A stretch of 41,725 bases of DNA from NCBI GenBank assembly GCA_016789905.1, contig JAEUQC010000099.1, positions 1 to 41,725 of the forward strand, in the 5' to 3' direction. The DNA comes from Bryobacterales bacterium. Lineage in GTDB: Bacteria; Acidobacteriota; Terriglobia; Bryobacterales; Bryobacteraceae. Both the position numbers and the translations under genes were made by a program. The notes beneath the pieces were generated by a model. The model was not told the DNA's origin, did no database searches, and saw only the letters and a program-made list of their open reading frames with translations. The number at the start of each line of letters is the position of its first letter. Position 1 is the stretch's first letter. Positions 16,697 through 24,921 of the stretch are shown here, piece by piece.

Positions 16697-18448
16697 TTAA
16701 CGTGTCGAGTTCGGCGCTTGGGCTACTAGATCGTCGATAGAAAACCCACCAAATTCCACCACTTCGTCGTGGGAAGCAGCCCACGAAACATCGCCTCCTC
16801 CAAAAAACACAGAAAACACCACACCGTCAATATTTACGTCTTCTCTTGTCCTGTACACGATCTCAGACGATTCAAAGATACATTGCTCATCGACCTCAAC
16901 GATAAGCAGCCCGTTCGTCTTACCTACATCGTTTAATCGCACCGTTTGCTTAACATAGTTTCGGACTCCTCGTTTGAAGTGCCACTTGTGCTGTTGGAGC
17001 GAGAGCCCAAAAGTCACGCGGGATGGCAAATATGCATAAACTTCGGCAATCCCCTCTCTTCTCCACATGAATCTCGTTGAGAATCCCTTGTCCCTCTCCC
17101 AGCTGCTTGTTCCCCCGCTCCACTGGGTTCCCCCGAACAACCCCGGAAGCTTGCCACCCTTTACGAAGTCAAAATTCTCTCCGAACTTCACCCAATACTG
17201 CAGACAGCAGGCTTGCGTCGATCCGCACGGCAATCCTACGAGAGCTTGGCATCCGCCCGATGGCGCGCCCTCCATCGCCGTGGCCCGTGGACTGGCAGAT
17301 CCTTTGGGAAGGAACACCAACAGCGAGCGACGGCGCCAGTCCTCGCGGCATTCACCAAATCTGACGAAGTCTGTACCCCACCACTTGTCATATCGCAATA
17401 CGCTTCCTGCTCCGCCGCTGACGAACAGCGCGAGCGCGTCGGCAAAGAGTGATGGAGACACGAGACCGGAGAACTGAGCTGGCTGTCGTACCCTAGCTTC
17501 GCTTTTGCTTCGATGTCTAGCGCGACCGTGGGTCGGGACATCCTCTATCAGCTTCAGAAACTGTCTAGCTGCACGCGAGTATGTGTGGTGCGATCTAATG
17601 ATCTCGCGGCATTCTTTACCTCGTTGCTCGTAAATTGAACGGCTGGATAGTATCCGCTCAAAAGTCCGCTTTGCCCCAACGGATGTAGACACAAATTCAA
17701 TGTAGCGACCTAACTCATGTTGCCGTAGGTACTCATAGTCTTCGGATACGGCAGTCGCGCCTGCGCCTAGGACCTCGAATACCCGGTTATTTATCATTCC
17801 TAGCTTCTGTTGTCTAGTTTCGGTGAGTAAAAGCGCGATTGATGCGCGCGAGTATAGTTTCCCAATGTCGGCCAATGGAAGTCGTCCGCGGTAGTATTGT
17901 GAATAGGGTGAATGTTCCCACCCTCGTCCCCAAATGCCTAGCCCGAACTCTGACGCGGCATCAAATAACACCTTCATTTGACTATCGCTTTTGTGGGGGT
18001 ACATTCCAAGATACACTATCGGTACGTCGAGCGAGTCTTCCCTGTGCAGGTGAAGAAACGATTCATCAGTTGCCAGCTCTATGACTTTTGCCAACTGTCC
18101 CGTCTCTCCCACAGCGGCAATGCCTATTGGAGAGTTGCCCGCGACCGCGTCAAAGGGCGACCCAGACATTTCAGCTATTCCATAAAACATCTCCGACAAC
18201 CACCAGAAAATGATAACCTGGCTACTATCCCAGATCTGATCCTCGACACGAGTGGCTGGGACGCCGTGGCAGATAATTGCATCAGACTTTAACGCCGTCG
18301 CCCCCACCCACGCTTCACGGTCGCCAATTGGACATCTCCATACCGCGTGCCCCAATTGCTGGAGAGCGAGCGATAGATAATAGGAAATTACTCCGCCGCC
18401 CCAAAGTCTTTCTTCCTCATCACCCATGAACAATATCCCAATCCGCAT
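16697..18448 (-). CDS. Glycosyltransferase fused to a polysaccharide-lyase-14-like domain
   Basis: A 583-residue protein with two parts. Residues 1-305 look like a GT-B glycosyltransferase of the CgeB/family 1 type: MRIGILFMGDEEERLWGGGVISYYLSLALQQLGH at the start, YLGMYPHKS, WGRGWEHSPYS, and the donor-site segment NNRVFEVLGAGATAVSEDYEYLRQ. Residues 330-583 match polysaccharide lyase 14-like folds: YWVKFGENFDFVKGGKLPGLFGG (418-440), SGGTSSWERDKGFSTRFMWRREGIAEVYAY, and a C-terminal VVFSVFFGGGDVSWAASHDEVVEFGGF. No signal peptide, so the lyase part seems cytoplasmic, which is odd for a lyase; it may bind rather than cut sugar. Last gene of the minus-strand operon. Confidence 0.7.
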   Translation of the reverse strand: MRIGILFMGDEEERLWGGGVISYYLSLALQQLGHAVWRCPIGDREAWVGATALKSDAIICHGVPATRVEDQIWDSSQVIIFWWLSEMFYGIAEMSGSPFDAVAGNSPIGIAAVGETGQLAKVIELATDESFLHLHREDSLDVPIVYLGMYPHKSDSQMKVLFDAASEFGLGIWGRGWEHSPYSQYYRGRLPLADIGKLYSRASIALLLTETRQQKLGMINNRVFEVLGAGATAVSEDYEYLRQHELGRYIEFVSTSVGAKRTFERILSSRSIYEQRGKECREIIRSHHTYSRAARQFLKLIEDVPTHGRARHRSKSEARVRQPAQFSGLVSPSLFADALALFVSGGAGSVLRYDKWWGTDFVRFGECREDWRRRSLLVFLPKGSASPRATAMEGAPSGGCQALVGLPCGSTQACCLQYWVKFGENFDFVKGGKLPGLFGGTQWSGGTSSWERDKGFSTRFMWRREGIAEVYAYLPSRVTFGLSLQQHKWHFKRGVRNYVKQTVRLNDVGKTNGLLIVEVDEQCIFESSEIVYRTREDVNIDGVVFSVFFGGGDVSWAASHDEVVEFGGFSIDDLVAQAPNSTR

Positions 18449-18640
18449 CTAGCTTAAGCTCCAGATTATAAGTGTAAGGGCGCCCTACGTCGCTCGACAA
18501 CTGCAGGAACTGAAGATACCCCTATAACTATCGGTGTACTATCTGTAGACCAGTCTGCCTTTACAAGACACCACCTCCGGTCCTTCTGGTTTTCACGATA
18601 GGCCGGCAGCCAATCATCGAACATCTCGATCCGAAGTAAG

Positions 18641-20446
18641 TCACCCAGAACCGTGTGCTTGCGACGCGCGTCCAGCCGCCGCCCGCAACTGCGGCCATAG
18701 CTGTAAGCTTCTGCCGAAAAGGCTAGTTCGTTCTTGAAGTCGACGAATGCTCTCGCCTGACTTGCCGTTGGTCTTGGCAAATAGGTTGCGGTCGAAACAT
18801 TCAATCGTTCGCTCTAGTGCATCGGTCAGCTCTTTGCTTGCGTGCGCCACGGCTTCCGTCTTGGCCGCTCTCCTGATTGAAAGTCCGATCCGCAACAATG
18901 CTGCGAGACGTTTTGAAACCGCAATGGTCGAGGTCAAAGCGAACGCCTGAGAGTCCTGAGACGCTATGTCCGCGAGCATTCTTCCGAGCGCTGAATGTCC
19001 AACTGTGAAGCCTACCCGCGCAGAACACTCAACGGCATATTGAAGTATGGCTATTGCGGCGAAGTGCACAGGTACGCTATATACCGGGGCGAACCAATTA
19101 ACGGGGAACTGCAGGCTTCTTTGCGGTGGATCATGCAAGACCGCATAAGGGATTTGAGCATTGACCGCGTGAGGCACACCATATTGCATCGTGTAGGCCC
19201 ACATCCCATCACTATTTCGATAGCACGGAAAGAACGGTGCAGTAACTTCTGATACAGGAATCGCTGTGCACATAGTGCAGAAGTTCTCGAATGTCGTCGA
19301 CAACGCATAGGCGCCTACACACTGAAAGATATCTCTACCCTCATCAAAGTGAGAAAGGTCAGCCTGTGCGTCGGCCTTGTGACTGCGTTCGTACAAATCC
19401 TGAAGGAGAAATTCATTTGACCATGAGCCACAGTCTCCTACAGTCCCAAAGCTGACGGAGACAAGCGGCGCTGGAGCGTAAATGTCTGCGCGTATTCTGC
19501 AGCCCAAATCGGAGTCAGACCATCCATGCGGTCCAGTGAGGTATTTGTCTGCCCTGGATAGTGCGCCTAGTACCTCGCCCAGGCAGTCGATCTCATGCTG
19601 GACTTTTCCTTCTATCGAATGTTCTCGAGAGGCGAAACGCTGCAGTGGCGGGCGCGCCACATTAAAATCGAAGGATGTGTCGGGAGCGGACGGCTGGCCT
19701 GAAAAGAATCGCGGAACAACATCGTCGTCAATACGAAAGAGCACCTTGTTTACGGAAGTCAGCAAGGCGTAGTTCGTACTTGCTCCTACGTCGTACTCAT
19801 CGGGCGCTAAAGTGGTGCCCAGCAAAAACGATATGATATCGTGGACAGAGTCATCAAGCTCTTCGATAATTCTAGACTGCAAGTGCCGCTTATCGAAAAG
19901 CGTTCGATAACTCGAGGCAATTCCGCTCTCAGCGTGATACCTCCTAAGAAGACGCGCAGTGATTTCTCGAGAGGCGGAATCAGTGGAGGCATCTACTACA
20001 ATTATGTTTGGCGAGTGTCCGTATGTTCTAAAATTGTCGCAAAAGCCATGAATGCATCGGCTAACATATTCCGGACGATCCTTAGTTACAACTACGACAT
20101 CGACATCTTGCGACGGCCGCGTCACCCCCAGATGCCTATCGTCGCTGTCGGAAACTCCTGCGAGCGTGAAGAGGCCGACCTCAATAAAGTGTTCTAGTAG
20201 CTGACATATTGCTGATTTATTGCCGCCAAATCCGCACCGGGCCAGATGATCCAAATGAGCGGCAATCGTACGAGGGAAACGACAGCGTAATAGGATATCC
20301 ACTATCTGTCTGGCTAGCCGTCGAGTCTCCAGCGTAGAATGTAAGAGAACGAACGAGCTGTCGCTGTCGACTTGCAGCACTTCAAATGCCTGTGCGCAGT
20401 AGAGTGCTTCTGCTCCCGTCTCACCGCATTCCAAAGTGCGATGCAT
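18641..20446 (-). CDS. GT2-type glycosyltransferase with N-terminal helical domain
   Basis: 601 residues. A helical N-terminal domain (about 30-95, FVLLHSTLETRRLARQIVDILL..ICQLLEHFIEVGLF) resembles the winged-helix/PqqD pattern of RiPP leader-binding domains; this is inference. The GT-A part follows: VDVVVVTKDRPEYVSRCI (116-133) and the DxD-like RIDDDVVP (238-245). A TPR-poor helical C-terminus ends in LWPQLRAAAG. After that the +1 frame stays open to 18466 with a protein-like stretch (RRKHTVLGDLLRIEMFDDWLP), so a frameshift in the GCGGCGG run near 18670 may have cut about 65 residues; the 192-bp gap to the next gene fits this. Starts 2 bp after the preceding gene. Confidence 0.65.
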   Translation of the reverse strand: MHRTLECGETGAEALYCAQAFEVLQVDSDSSFVLLHSTLETRRLARQIVDILLRCRFPRTIAAHLDHLARCGFGGNKSAICQLLEHFIEVGLFTLAGVSDSDDRHLGVTRPSQDVDVVVVTKDRPEYVSRCIHGFCDNFRTYGHSPNIIVVDASTDSASREITARLLRRYHAESGIASSYRTLFDKRHLQSRIIEELDDSVHDIISFLLGTTLAPDEYDVGASTNYALLTSVNKVLFRIDDDVVPRFFSGQPSAPDTSFDFNVARPPLQRFASREHSIEGKVQHEIDCLGEVLGALSRADKYLTGPHGWSDSDLGCRIRADIYAPAPLVSVSFGTVGDCGSWSNEFLLQDLYERSHKADAQADLSHFDEGRDIFQCVGAYALSTTFENFCTMCTAIPVSEVTAPFFPCYRNSDGMWAYTMQYGVPHAVNAQIPYAVLHDPPQRSLQFPVNWFAPVYSVPVHFAAIAILQYAVECSARVGFTVGHSALGRMLADIASQDSQAFALTSTIAVSKRLAALLRIGLSIRRAAKTEAVAHASKELTDALERTIECFDRNLFAKTNGKSGESIRRLQERTSLFGRSLQLWPQLRAAAGRASQAHGSG

Positions 20447-20448
20447 GA

Positions 20449-22122
20449 CTATCTATCCCAGCCAATCCTGGGAAGACCGTCACCTGGAAGTCCTACGTAC
20501 TTGATGGCCACCTCTGAATGCACACCGGGAGCTCCACTGGACTTTGTGAGGTGGCCGCCGATATAACTAAAGAGTGTTGAGTAGGTGGTCACATTAGAAG
20601 GAAGCTCATGAATGGCAACAAGCGAATAGCTCCCAGGCGGGATCGAGTCGAGTACAAAGAATTGGTCAGCTGCTATCACAGATTCCAAGATACAGGTACG
20701 GCAGAGGCTCCCATCCTCGTGATGTTTGAAGGCTAAAAGGGTGAGGGGACGATAATCGGTGATGTCCGCGCGATTGGCGATTTTACCAACTATTTTTGTC
20801 GACCCACTCTTCAATGTGATAGTGAGACCATCTCTCCGCGAGGCCGCTCCAATGGTAACGTCCTTATCACTGTTCTCAAAGTCGTCACTAGTCACGGCCT
20901 CTACAAAGAGGTCCCGCGGCAGACGAAGCACTTCGACGCGGTAACGTCCATCAGGTACGGAAGGGAAAGATGCTGTGCAGTTCGGCAAAAGTTTCCTTTC
21001 CGTGACCTCTCCTAGTTTCAATCGCCGATCGAGTGGTGATAAAGTAACTAGAACGCGGCCAGAGTCACAAGCTGACCCATCGACTGCCCCAGTGGCCTGT
21101 GAGATCAGGCGGATGTGCAATGGCGGTGCGACAGACAGAGGGAGCGTTACAGATGTGGATTTGATTTTTGGAAGACTAGCTGTCACGGTCCCAGTGACCA
21201 ACCCTTTATCGCCATCAAACCCAGAAGCGTCTACAGTATAATCACCTGGCGATAGGCCACAGAAGCGAATCTCCTCGACTGAGCTTTCAATCTGCCTAGA
21301 GCCGAGTGTGACCGTTGCCTGCTCAAACCGGCGAGCTACACTCACACGCCAAGTACCCTTGGTCCCGATTCTGATCGAGGAGGCTGCATCGAGTTTCAGG
21401 ACGTGGCATGGTGTCTCGTTGGGACGGTGAACGATCGTAAGGTCCTTCGCAGCGTCGTCCTTAACCGCGATAACAACAGCGGCTTCGATGGGACCACTAG
21501 GATAGTAACTATGGTCCATACTCCAACTCGGGTGGGTTGTAAGTGCTTTTGGACTAGTGCTTCGAACTAGATAGTCCCCTGCAACTAGACCTCCAATGCG
21601 AAACCGTCCATCTGAATCAGAGGTACTGAGTCCAACCGATACCCAATTGTCTGGCCCGTCATTTATCACTTTCCGCAGCGCTTCTACTTGGTGACCAGAA
21701 GCAGCATCACCATTGTCCGAGACGACGTTACCGGACAGTTCTAATAATGGTAGTAGCTGTAACTTAAGATCAAGAGTTGTATTAACGCTCGGCAGCACTA
21801 TATTGAGCGTGTGATCGCCGATACCATCAACTGAACTATACCCAGGCGCTGATGCACTTACAGAGTATGCACCCGCATCAACCGCACAGTTTTCAAAGCG
21901 ACCATCTTGTCCGCTTACCAAAGCGTATGATCGCGCACCTTTCAGCTCTCGGAGGCGAATGGTAGCATTGGGTATTGGTTTGTGCGAGAAGTAGTCCGTG
22001 ACGATTCCCTTGAGAATGTCGCGCTGTGTGATAGTGTCCTTGCATTGTGCGCTCAGCAGAGTGATGTTCATCATGTACCAGAGCAATAGCCCATATATCA
22101 AAGCCACCACGTTGTGCCTCAT
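20449..22122 (-). CDS. Secreted protein with carboxypeptidase-regulatory-like repeats
   Basis: 557 residues with a signal peptide (VVALIYGLLLWYMMNITLLSA). Repeated beta-sandwich units follow: LKGIVTDYFSHKPIPNATIRLREL..GRFENCAVDAGAYSVSASAPGY, LELSGNVVSDNGDAASGHQVEAL..GRFRIGGLVAGDYLVRSTSP, then IRFCGLSPGDYTVDASG and ASFPSVPDGRYRVEVLRLP. This is the carboxypeptidase regulatory-like/SpaA-type pattern common in acidobacterial secreted proteins. No catalytic motif. It lies 6 bp after the thioredoxin-rhodanese gene and 2 bp before the glycosyltransferase. Confidence 0.7.
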   Translation of the reverse strand: MRHNVVALIYGLLLWYMMNITLLSAQCKDTITQRDILKGIVTDYFSHKPIPNATIRLRELKGARSYALVSGQDGRFENCAVDAGAYSVSASAPGYSSVDGIGDHTLNIVLPSVNTTLDLKLQLLPLLELSGNVVSDNGDAASGHQVEALRKVINDGPDNWVSVGLSTSDSDGRFRIGGLVAGDYLVRSTSPKALTTHPSWSMDHSYYPSGPIEAAVVIAVKDDAAKDLTIVHRPNETPCHVLKLDAASSIRIGTKGTWRVSVARRFEQATVTLGSRQIESSVEEIRFCGLSPGDYTVDASGFDGDKGLVTGTVTASLPKIKSTSVTLPLSVAPPLHIRLISQATGAVDGSACDSGRVLVTLSPLDRRLKLGEVTERKLLPNCTASFPSVPDGRYRVEVLRLPRDLFVEAVTSDDFENSDKDVTIGAASRRDGLTITLKSGSTKIVGKIANRADITDYRPLTLLAFKHHEDGSLCRTCILESVIAADQFFVLDSIPPGSYSLVAIHELPSNVTTYSTLFSYIGGHLTKSSGAPGVHSEVAIKYVGLPGDGLPRIGWDR

Positions 22123-22128
22123 CTGTCC

Positions 22129-23070
22129 CTATTTGACCTCCGAGTATGAGCAACTCGACTCGATTGCACTTGACTCGAGTATTTCTGACTTCAGTCCTGT
22201 GCCATTGAGGAGTTGCTGGCCCATATCACATAGGCCCCAGTTCGAATATGTACAGTCAAGCACTACGCTTCGTCCCTCTGGCACTTCGATGGGAGCACGA
22301 ACCTCGAGCTCATACAAGGGAATGTTGAGTGTTTGCGGGTGGTGGGTTAACGCGTACAAGTCGCGTTCTCGGACGTCGATGATTACGGCGTCGGAAAGTG
22401 AGGGACGCGTATGTCCCCAAGCCTCAATTAAACTAGCGTGGTCGCGCCAATACATCTCCCCTGTGATGTCGGGCGTAACGCCCGCAAGAAGGGCGTCTAA
22501 AAGGGGCTGTTGTGTCCTTGCTCTCAATGTTCCAACGAATGTCTTCCTGATAACTCCGGTGTGGTCCAGCAAAATGATAGCTGGCGTAGCGGGAGGTATT
22601 ACATTGAAGTGCGATAGCCGATATGAGTGGGTCAATGCCATTTCCATTTGGCGATAAACGCTAGTAGGGGAAAAACTGAGGCTGGACACTATGGACGAAA
22701 AAGTAGATACGTCCACTCTATAGAAAGGAACTCCTTTCTCCTGAAGAGATTTGGCGAGCGCTTCATGGCGTGCGACATTGTCGATCGAGTAGCGGCAGCT
22801 TGTTGAGGTAAACAGTACGGCCGTTAGCACCCTTGCCCGAAGTGGCACACCGTCGAAGGTCACAACTCTTCCAATTTCCGCCGGGCGACTGTTTGGGCTT
22901 CCAACATCACTTGGAAATCGCCTGGCAAGGAACGCTTTGCCGACTGAAAGGAAAAGTGATAGAAGGAGCGCGGCGCAGCATATTAGCCCAACCTCACGCA
23001 TGAAGGGAGTTAGCCTCGTCACGAGAAAGAATTTAGAAATCATTCCTGAGATACTCCGCTTAGTGGCCAT
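22129..23070 (-). CDS. Membrane-anchored thioredoxin-like plus rhodanese-like protein
   Basis: 313 residues. One N-terminal membrane segment (about 28-48, GLICCAALLLSLFLSVGKAFL) places the rest outside the membrane. Residues 75-190 form a thioredoxin-like fold: AVLFTSTSCRYSIDNVARHEALAKSL, the cis-Pro region PPATPAIILLDHTGVIRKTFVG. The usual CxxC is reduced to a single Cys92 (SCRYS). Residues 225-290 are rhodanese-like (DAVIIDVRERDLYALTHHPQTLNIPLYEL) with candidate active Cys273 in VVLDCTYSNWGLC. A role in sulfur or disulfide chemistry on the cysteine-rich peptide of the same operon is inferred. Overlaps the preceding TonB-like gene by 11 bp. Confidence 0.65.
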   Translation of the reverse strand: MATKRSISGMISKFFLVTRLTPFMREVGLICCAALLLSLFLSVGKAFLARRFPSDVGSPNSRPAEIGRVVTFDGVPLRARVLTAVLFTSTSCRYSIDNVARHEALAKSLQEKGVPFYRVDVSTFSSIVSSLSFSPTSVYRQMEMALTHSYRLSHFNVIPPATPAIILLDHTGVIRKTFVGTLRARTQQPLLDALLAGVTPDITGEMYWRDHASLIEAWGHTRPSLSDAVIIDVRERDLYALTHHPQTLNIPLYELEVRAPIEVPEGRSVVLDCTYSNWGLCDMGQQLLNGTGLKSEILESSAIESSCSYSEVK

Positions 23071-23557
23071 AAAGCTGTCGTAGTGCTGCGAGCTCGGCCG
23101 GTTGCCTGCTCACACTCGTATCGATCACCGTAGTCTGTCCCCGCCGGGCGACGAAGTAGAAAACCCAACGGACAACCATGCCGCGTGGTTTCCAGCTATG
23201 AGGGACTGTTCTCGGTTCGATGCGAGAGAGCTTTTCAGTTAGCATTGAGGCTATATATTCATGGGGAGCCTGAAGAACCGTGATTCGCGAAACTGTGCCC
23301 TCCGCATCAAAGCAGAGGTCCACCGCCGCGACACCGCTTAGCTGCAAACCCTTCAGCTCAGCCGGGTATTCGAGTTCTGAGAAATTGAGCAGTCCAATTC
23401 GCCGAAGCTGTTGTGAATGGATTCTTTTTGGGGGCCTGATCTGGCCAATTATCGGCACCTCCCCGCAACTAGGGGTTGGCGCCGAAAATGTCGGAACGCA
23501 TACTGCTATCGCTAGCGCAATGTGTCTCAATTGGAGAGGTGCGTAACGTTTGCTCAT
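23060..23557 (-). CDS. TonB C-terminal-domain-like secreted protein
   Basis: About 165 residues from ATG 23557 (an upstream in-frame TTG at 23605 is possible). Signal peptide LRHIALAIAVCVPTFSA. The core YPAELKGLQLSGVAAVDLCFDAEGTVSRITVLQAPHEYIASMLTEKLSRIEPRTV..VVRWVFYF follows the TonB C-terminal (energy-transducer) pattern: YP..L...G.V.V.F.V...G.V....V. There is no Pro-rich spanning region, so it is probably a free periplasmic domain rather than a true energy transducer. Second gene of the operon. Confidence 0.65.
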   Translation of the reverse strand: MSKRYAPLQLRHIALAIAVCVPTFSAPTPSCGEVPIIGQIRPPKRIHSQQLRRIGLLNFSELEYPAELKGLQLSGVAAVDLCFDAEGTVSRITVLQAPHEYIASMLTEKLSRIEPRTVPHSWKPRGMVVRWVFYFVARRGQTTVIDTSVSRQPAELAALRQLYGH

Positions 23558-23681
23558 GTATAAAAGACTTCGAAAGCAGTGTCGAAAGACGTTCTCTCGG
23601 TGCAATTATTGCCCAGGAGTAAGGAGAACCGAGAGGTCGTTGGACGATCACCCAGCTCTCCTCGAATCCTATTGTGTTTCC

Positions 23682-23894
23682 CTATGCACTCCTGCAGATT
23701 CCGGACACGGCACATTGTCCTGCGGCGTGCTTTGTGCAGTTGACGTAGCCACTTGCGTAGCCGTCGTCACACGGATCGTCTTCGGTGCCGGCGCATTTCC
23801 AGCAGGCTTCGGTGGTTCCGGATTCCATCGCGGTCATGAGAACTCCGGTTAAGAGGGCAGCGCTCAGCGCCCTCAATACGAGCGGTTTATCCAT
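23682..23894 (-). CDS. Small secreted six-cysteine peptide
   Basis: 70 residues. The ATG at 23894 has GAGGTG upstream; a GTG 9 bp further is less likely. Signal peptide LVLRALSAALLTGVLMTAM, cleavage likely after TEA, leaving a mature peptide of about 40 residues with six Cys: CWKC, DPC, VNC, GQC, GIC. Three disulfides are possible. It is the first gene behind a near-consensus promoter and is followed by genes for a redox protein and two glycosyltransferases. No family recognised. A glycosylated disulfide peptide, in the manner of glycocins, is one possibility, but the Sec-type signal differs from known glycocin leaders. Confidence 0.65.
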   Translation of the reverse strand: MDKPLVLRALSAALLTGVLMTAMESGTTEACWKCAGTEDDPCDDGYASGYVNCTKHAAGQCAVSGICRSA

Positions 23895-23938
23895 AAATTG
23901 CACCTCGATTCATGCACATATGCCTCGTGCACGGCAGG

Positions 23939-23967
23939 ATAATAGCATCGAAAATAAGGTGTGTCAA
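23939..23967 (-). promoter_or_regulatory. Sigma70-type promoter of the cysteine-rich-peptide operon
   Basis: On the minus strand TTGACA (23967-23962), a 17-bp spacer, then TATTAT (23944-23939). The start site should fall near 23931, about 37 bp before the peptide start codon. It ends 10 bp from the left end of the IS6-family element. Confidence 0.75.
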
Positions 23968-23977
23968 ACCTAAATCC

Positions 23978-24803
23978 GGTTCTGGTGCAAATTGTGATGC
24001 AACGCAAATTCGACCGCTGCCGTTGCATCGATCCTATTCCGATATCGATTACGCCGCCAGCGCGGCTCGCCAGATCTCAGGCAGCGTTGCGCGGCGCCCG
24101 CCCAGCTTGCCTAACTTGAACTGCCCCTTCTTAATCTTTCCCGCCAGTTCGATACCACTGATCGCAATGTCCGCCGTCTGAAAGCTCTTCAGCCCCAGCA
24201 TCGGCCGCAACCGCTGTTTGATTCTCCGGTGATCTTGCTCGATCAAGTTGTTTAAGTACTTGCTGCTGCGCACTACCATCCGCTTCGGCAACTCGCCATC
24301 GCGCTTCAAATCGGCCATCGCGCGATGGGACGCAGCGTACGCATCCAGTGTCACTTTCGCGGGGACGCGCTGCTCCTTCTTCGCTTTGCGAAGAAATGCT
24401 TTGGCTGCGTTGATATCTCGTTGCCGACTCAGCACGAAGTCCACTGTCTTGCCCGCTTTGTCGACCGCCCGGTACAAGTAAACCCATTCACCACGCACCT
24501 TGACGTAGGTCTCATCCATCCGCCAGGAACCACCCACCGGGCGAGCGTACCGTTTCCACCGCTTCTCGAGTTCCTGCGTGTAATGCTGCACCCATCGCAA
24601 AATCGTCGTGTGCGCCAGATCTATGCCCCGCTCGCTCATCATGCTGACCAAATCTCGGTAGCCCAGCTTAAAGCTCAAGTACCACCGAACGCACAACACC
24701 ACAATCTCCGCATCGAAATGGCGACCGGCGAACAGCTCTTCAACTGGATCGAAACGGGACATTCCCTCATCTTCGCCTACACCGCTGATTTTGCACCAGA
24801 GCC
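23978..24803 (-). mobile_element. IS6-family insertion sequence
   Basis: 826 bp with 14-bp terminal inverted repeats: left GGTTCTGGTGCAAA (23978-23991), right TTTGCACCAGAGCC (24790-24803), 13 of 14 paired. These match the GG.NCTG.TGCAAA ends of IS6/IS240-type elements. A single transposase gene on the minus strand. The 8 bp on each side (CTAAATCC versus CTCTACGC) do not match, so there is no target duplication, which suggests recombination or a deletion next to the element. Confidence 0.85.
24049..24762 (-). CDS. IS6-family transposase
   Basis: 237 residues from the ATG at 24762 (the frame is open to 24825, but that lies outside the element's end). Order: zinc-less N-terminus FDPVEELFAGRHFDAEIVVLCVRWYLSFKLGYRDLV, helix-turn-helix HTTILRWVQHY, then the DDE core with WRMDETYVKVRGEWVYLYRAVD (first Asp), VTLDAYAASHRA (second Asp) and NNLIEQDHRRIKQRLRPMLG (Glu). 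Intact and probably active. It separates two divergent promoters. Confidence 0.93.
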   Translation of the reverse strand: MSRFDPVEELFAGRHFDAEIVVLCVRWYLSFKLGYRDLVSMMSERGIDLAHTTILRWVQHYTQELEKRWKRYARPVGGSWRMDETYVKVRGEWVYLYRAVDKAGKTVDFVLSRQRDINAAKAFLRKAKKEQRVPAKVTLDAYAASHRAMADLKRDGELPKRMVVRSSKYLNNLIEQDHRRIKQRLRPMLGLKSFQTADIAISGIELAGKIKKGQFKLGKLGGRRATLPEIWRAALAA

Positions 24804-24843
24804 CTCTACGCCGACATCTCTCCACGCAAGTTTCCGAAGCCGC

Positions 24844-24883
24844 TGCATGGAATTATGGAATTAAAGTTGCATGGAATTAAAGT
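24844..24883 (+). repeat. Short direct repeats TGCATGGAATTA
   Basis: TGCATGGAATTA occurs at 24844-24855 and 24868-24879, with an extra ATGGAATTAAAGT overlap between them. The block lies directly upstream of the -35 box of the next gene and could be an operator or a slippage duplication. Confidence 0.5.
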
Positions 24884-24886
24884 TCA

Positions 24887-24915
24887 TTGACAGCACATTT
24901 AACCAGCAGTATAAT
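24887..24915 (+). promoter_or_regulatory. Perfect-consensus sigma70 promoter
   Basis: TTGACA (24887-24892), 17-bp spacer, TATAAT (24910-24915): exact consensus boxes and spacing. Transcription should begin near 24922 and give an approximately 190-nt leader before the 14-cysteine protein. Confidence 0.8.
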
Positions 24916-24921
24916 CCTCAG

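Noticed and set aside
16542..16784. 80-residue minus-strand frame ending GFEEYRNRKRR
   Set aside because: Its first half overlaps the 3' end of the glycosyltransferase-lyase gene in another frame, and no family is recognisable; only the shared end segment is reported as a repeat.
23682..23894. Lasso or lanthipeptide precursor
   Set aside because: It has a Sec signal peptide and no neighbouring lanthionine or lasso enzymes.
23970..24811. 8-bp target duplication around the IS6 element
   Set aside because: CTAAATCC and CTCTACGC on the two sides do not match.
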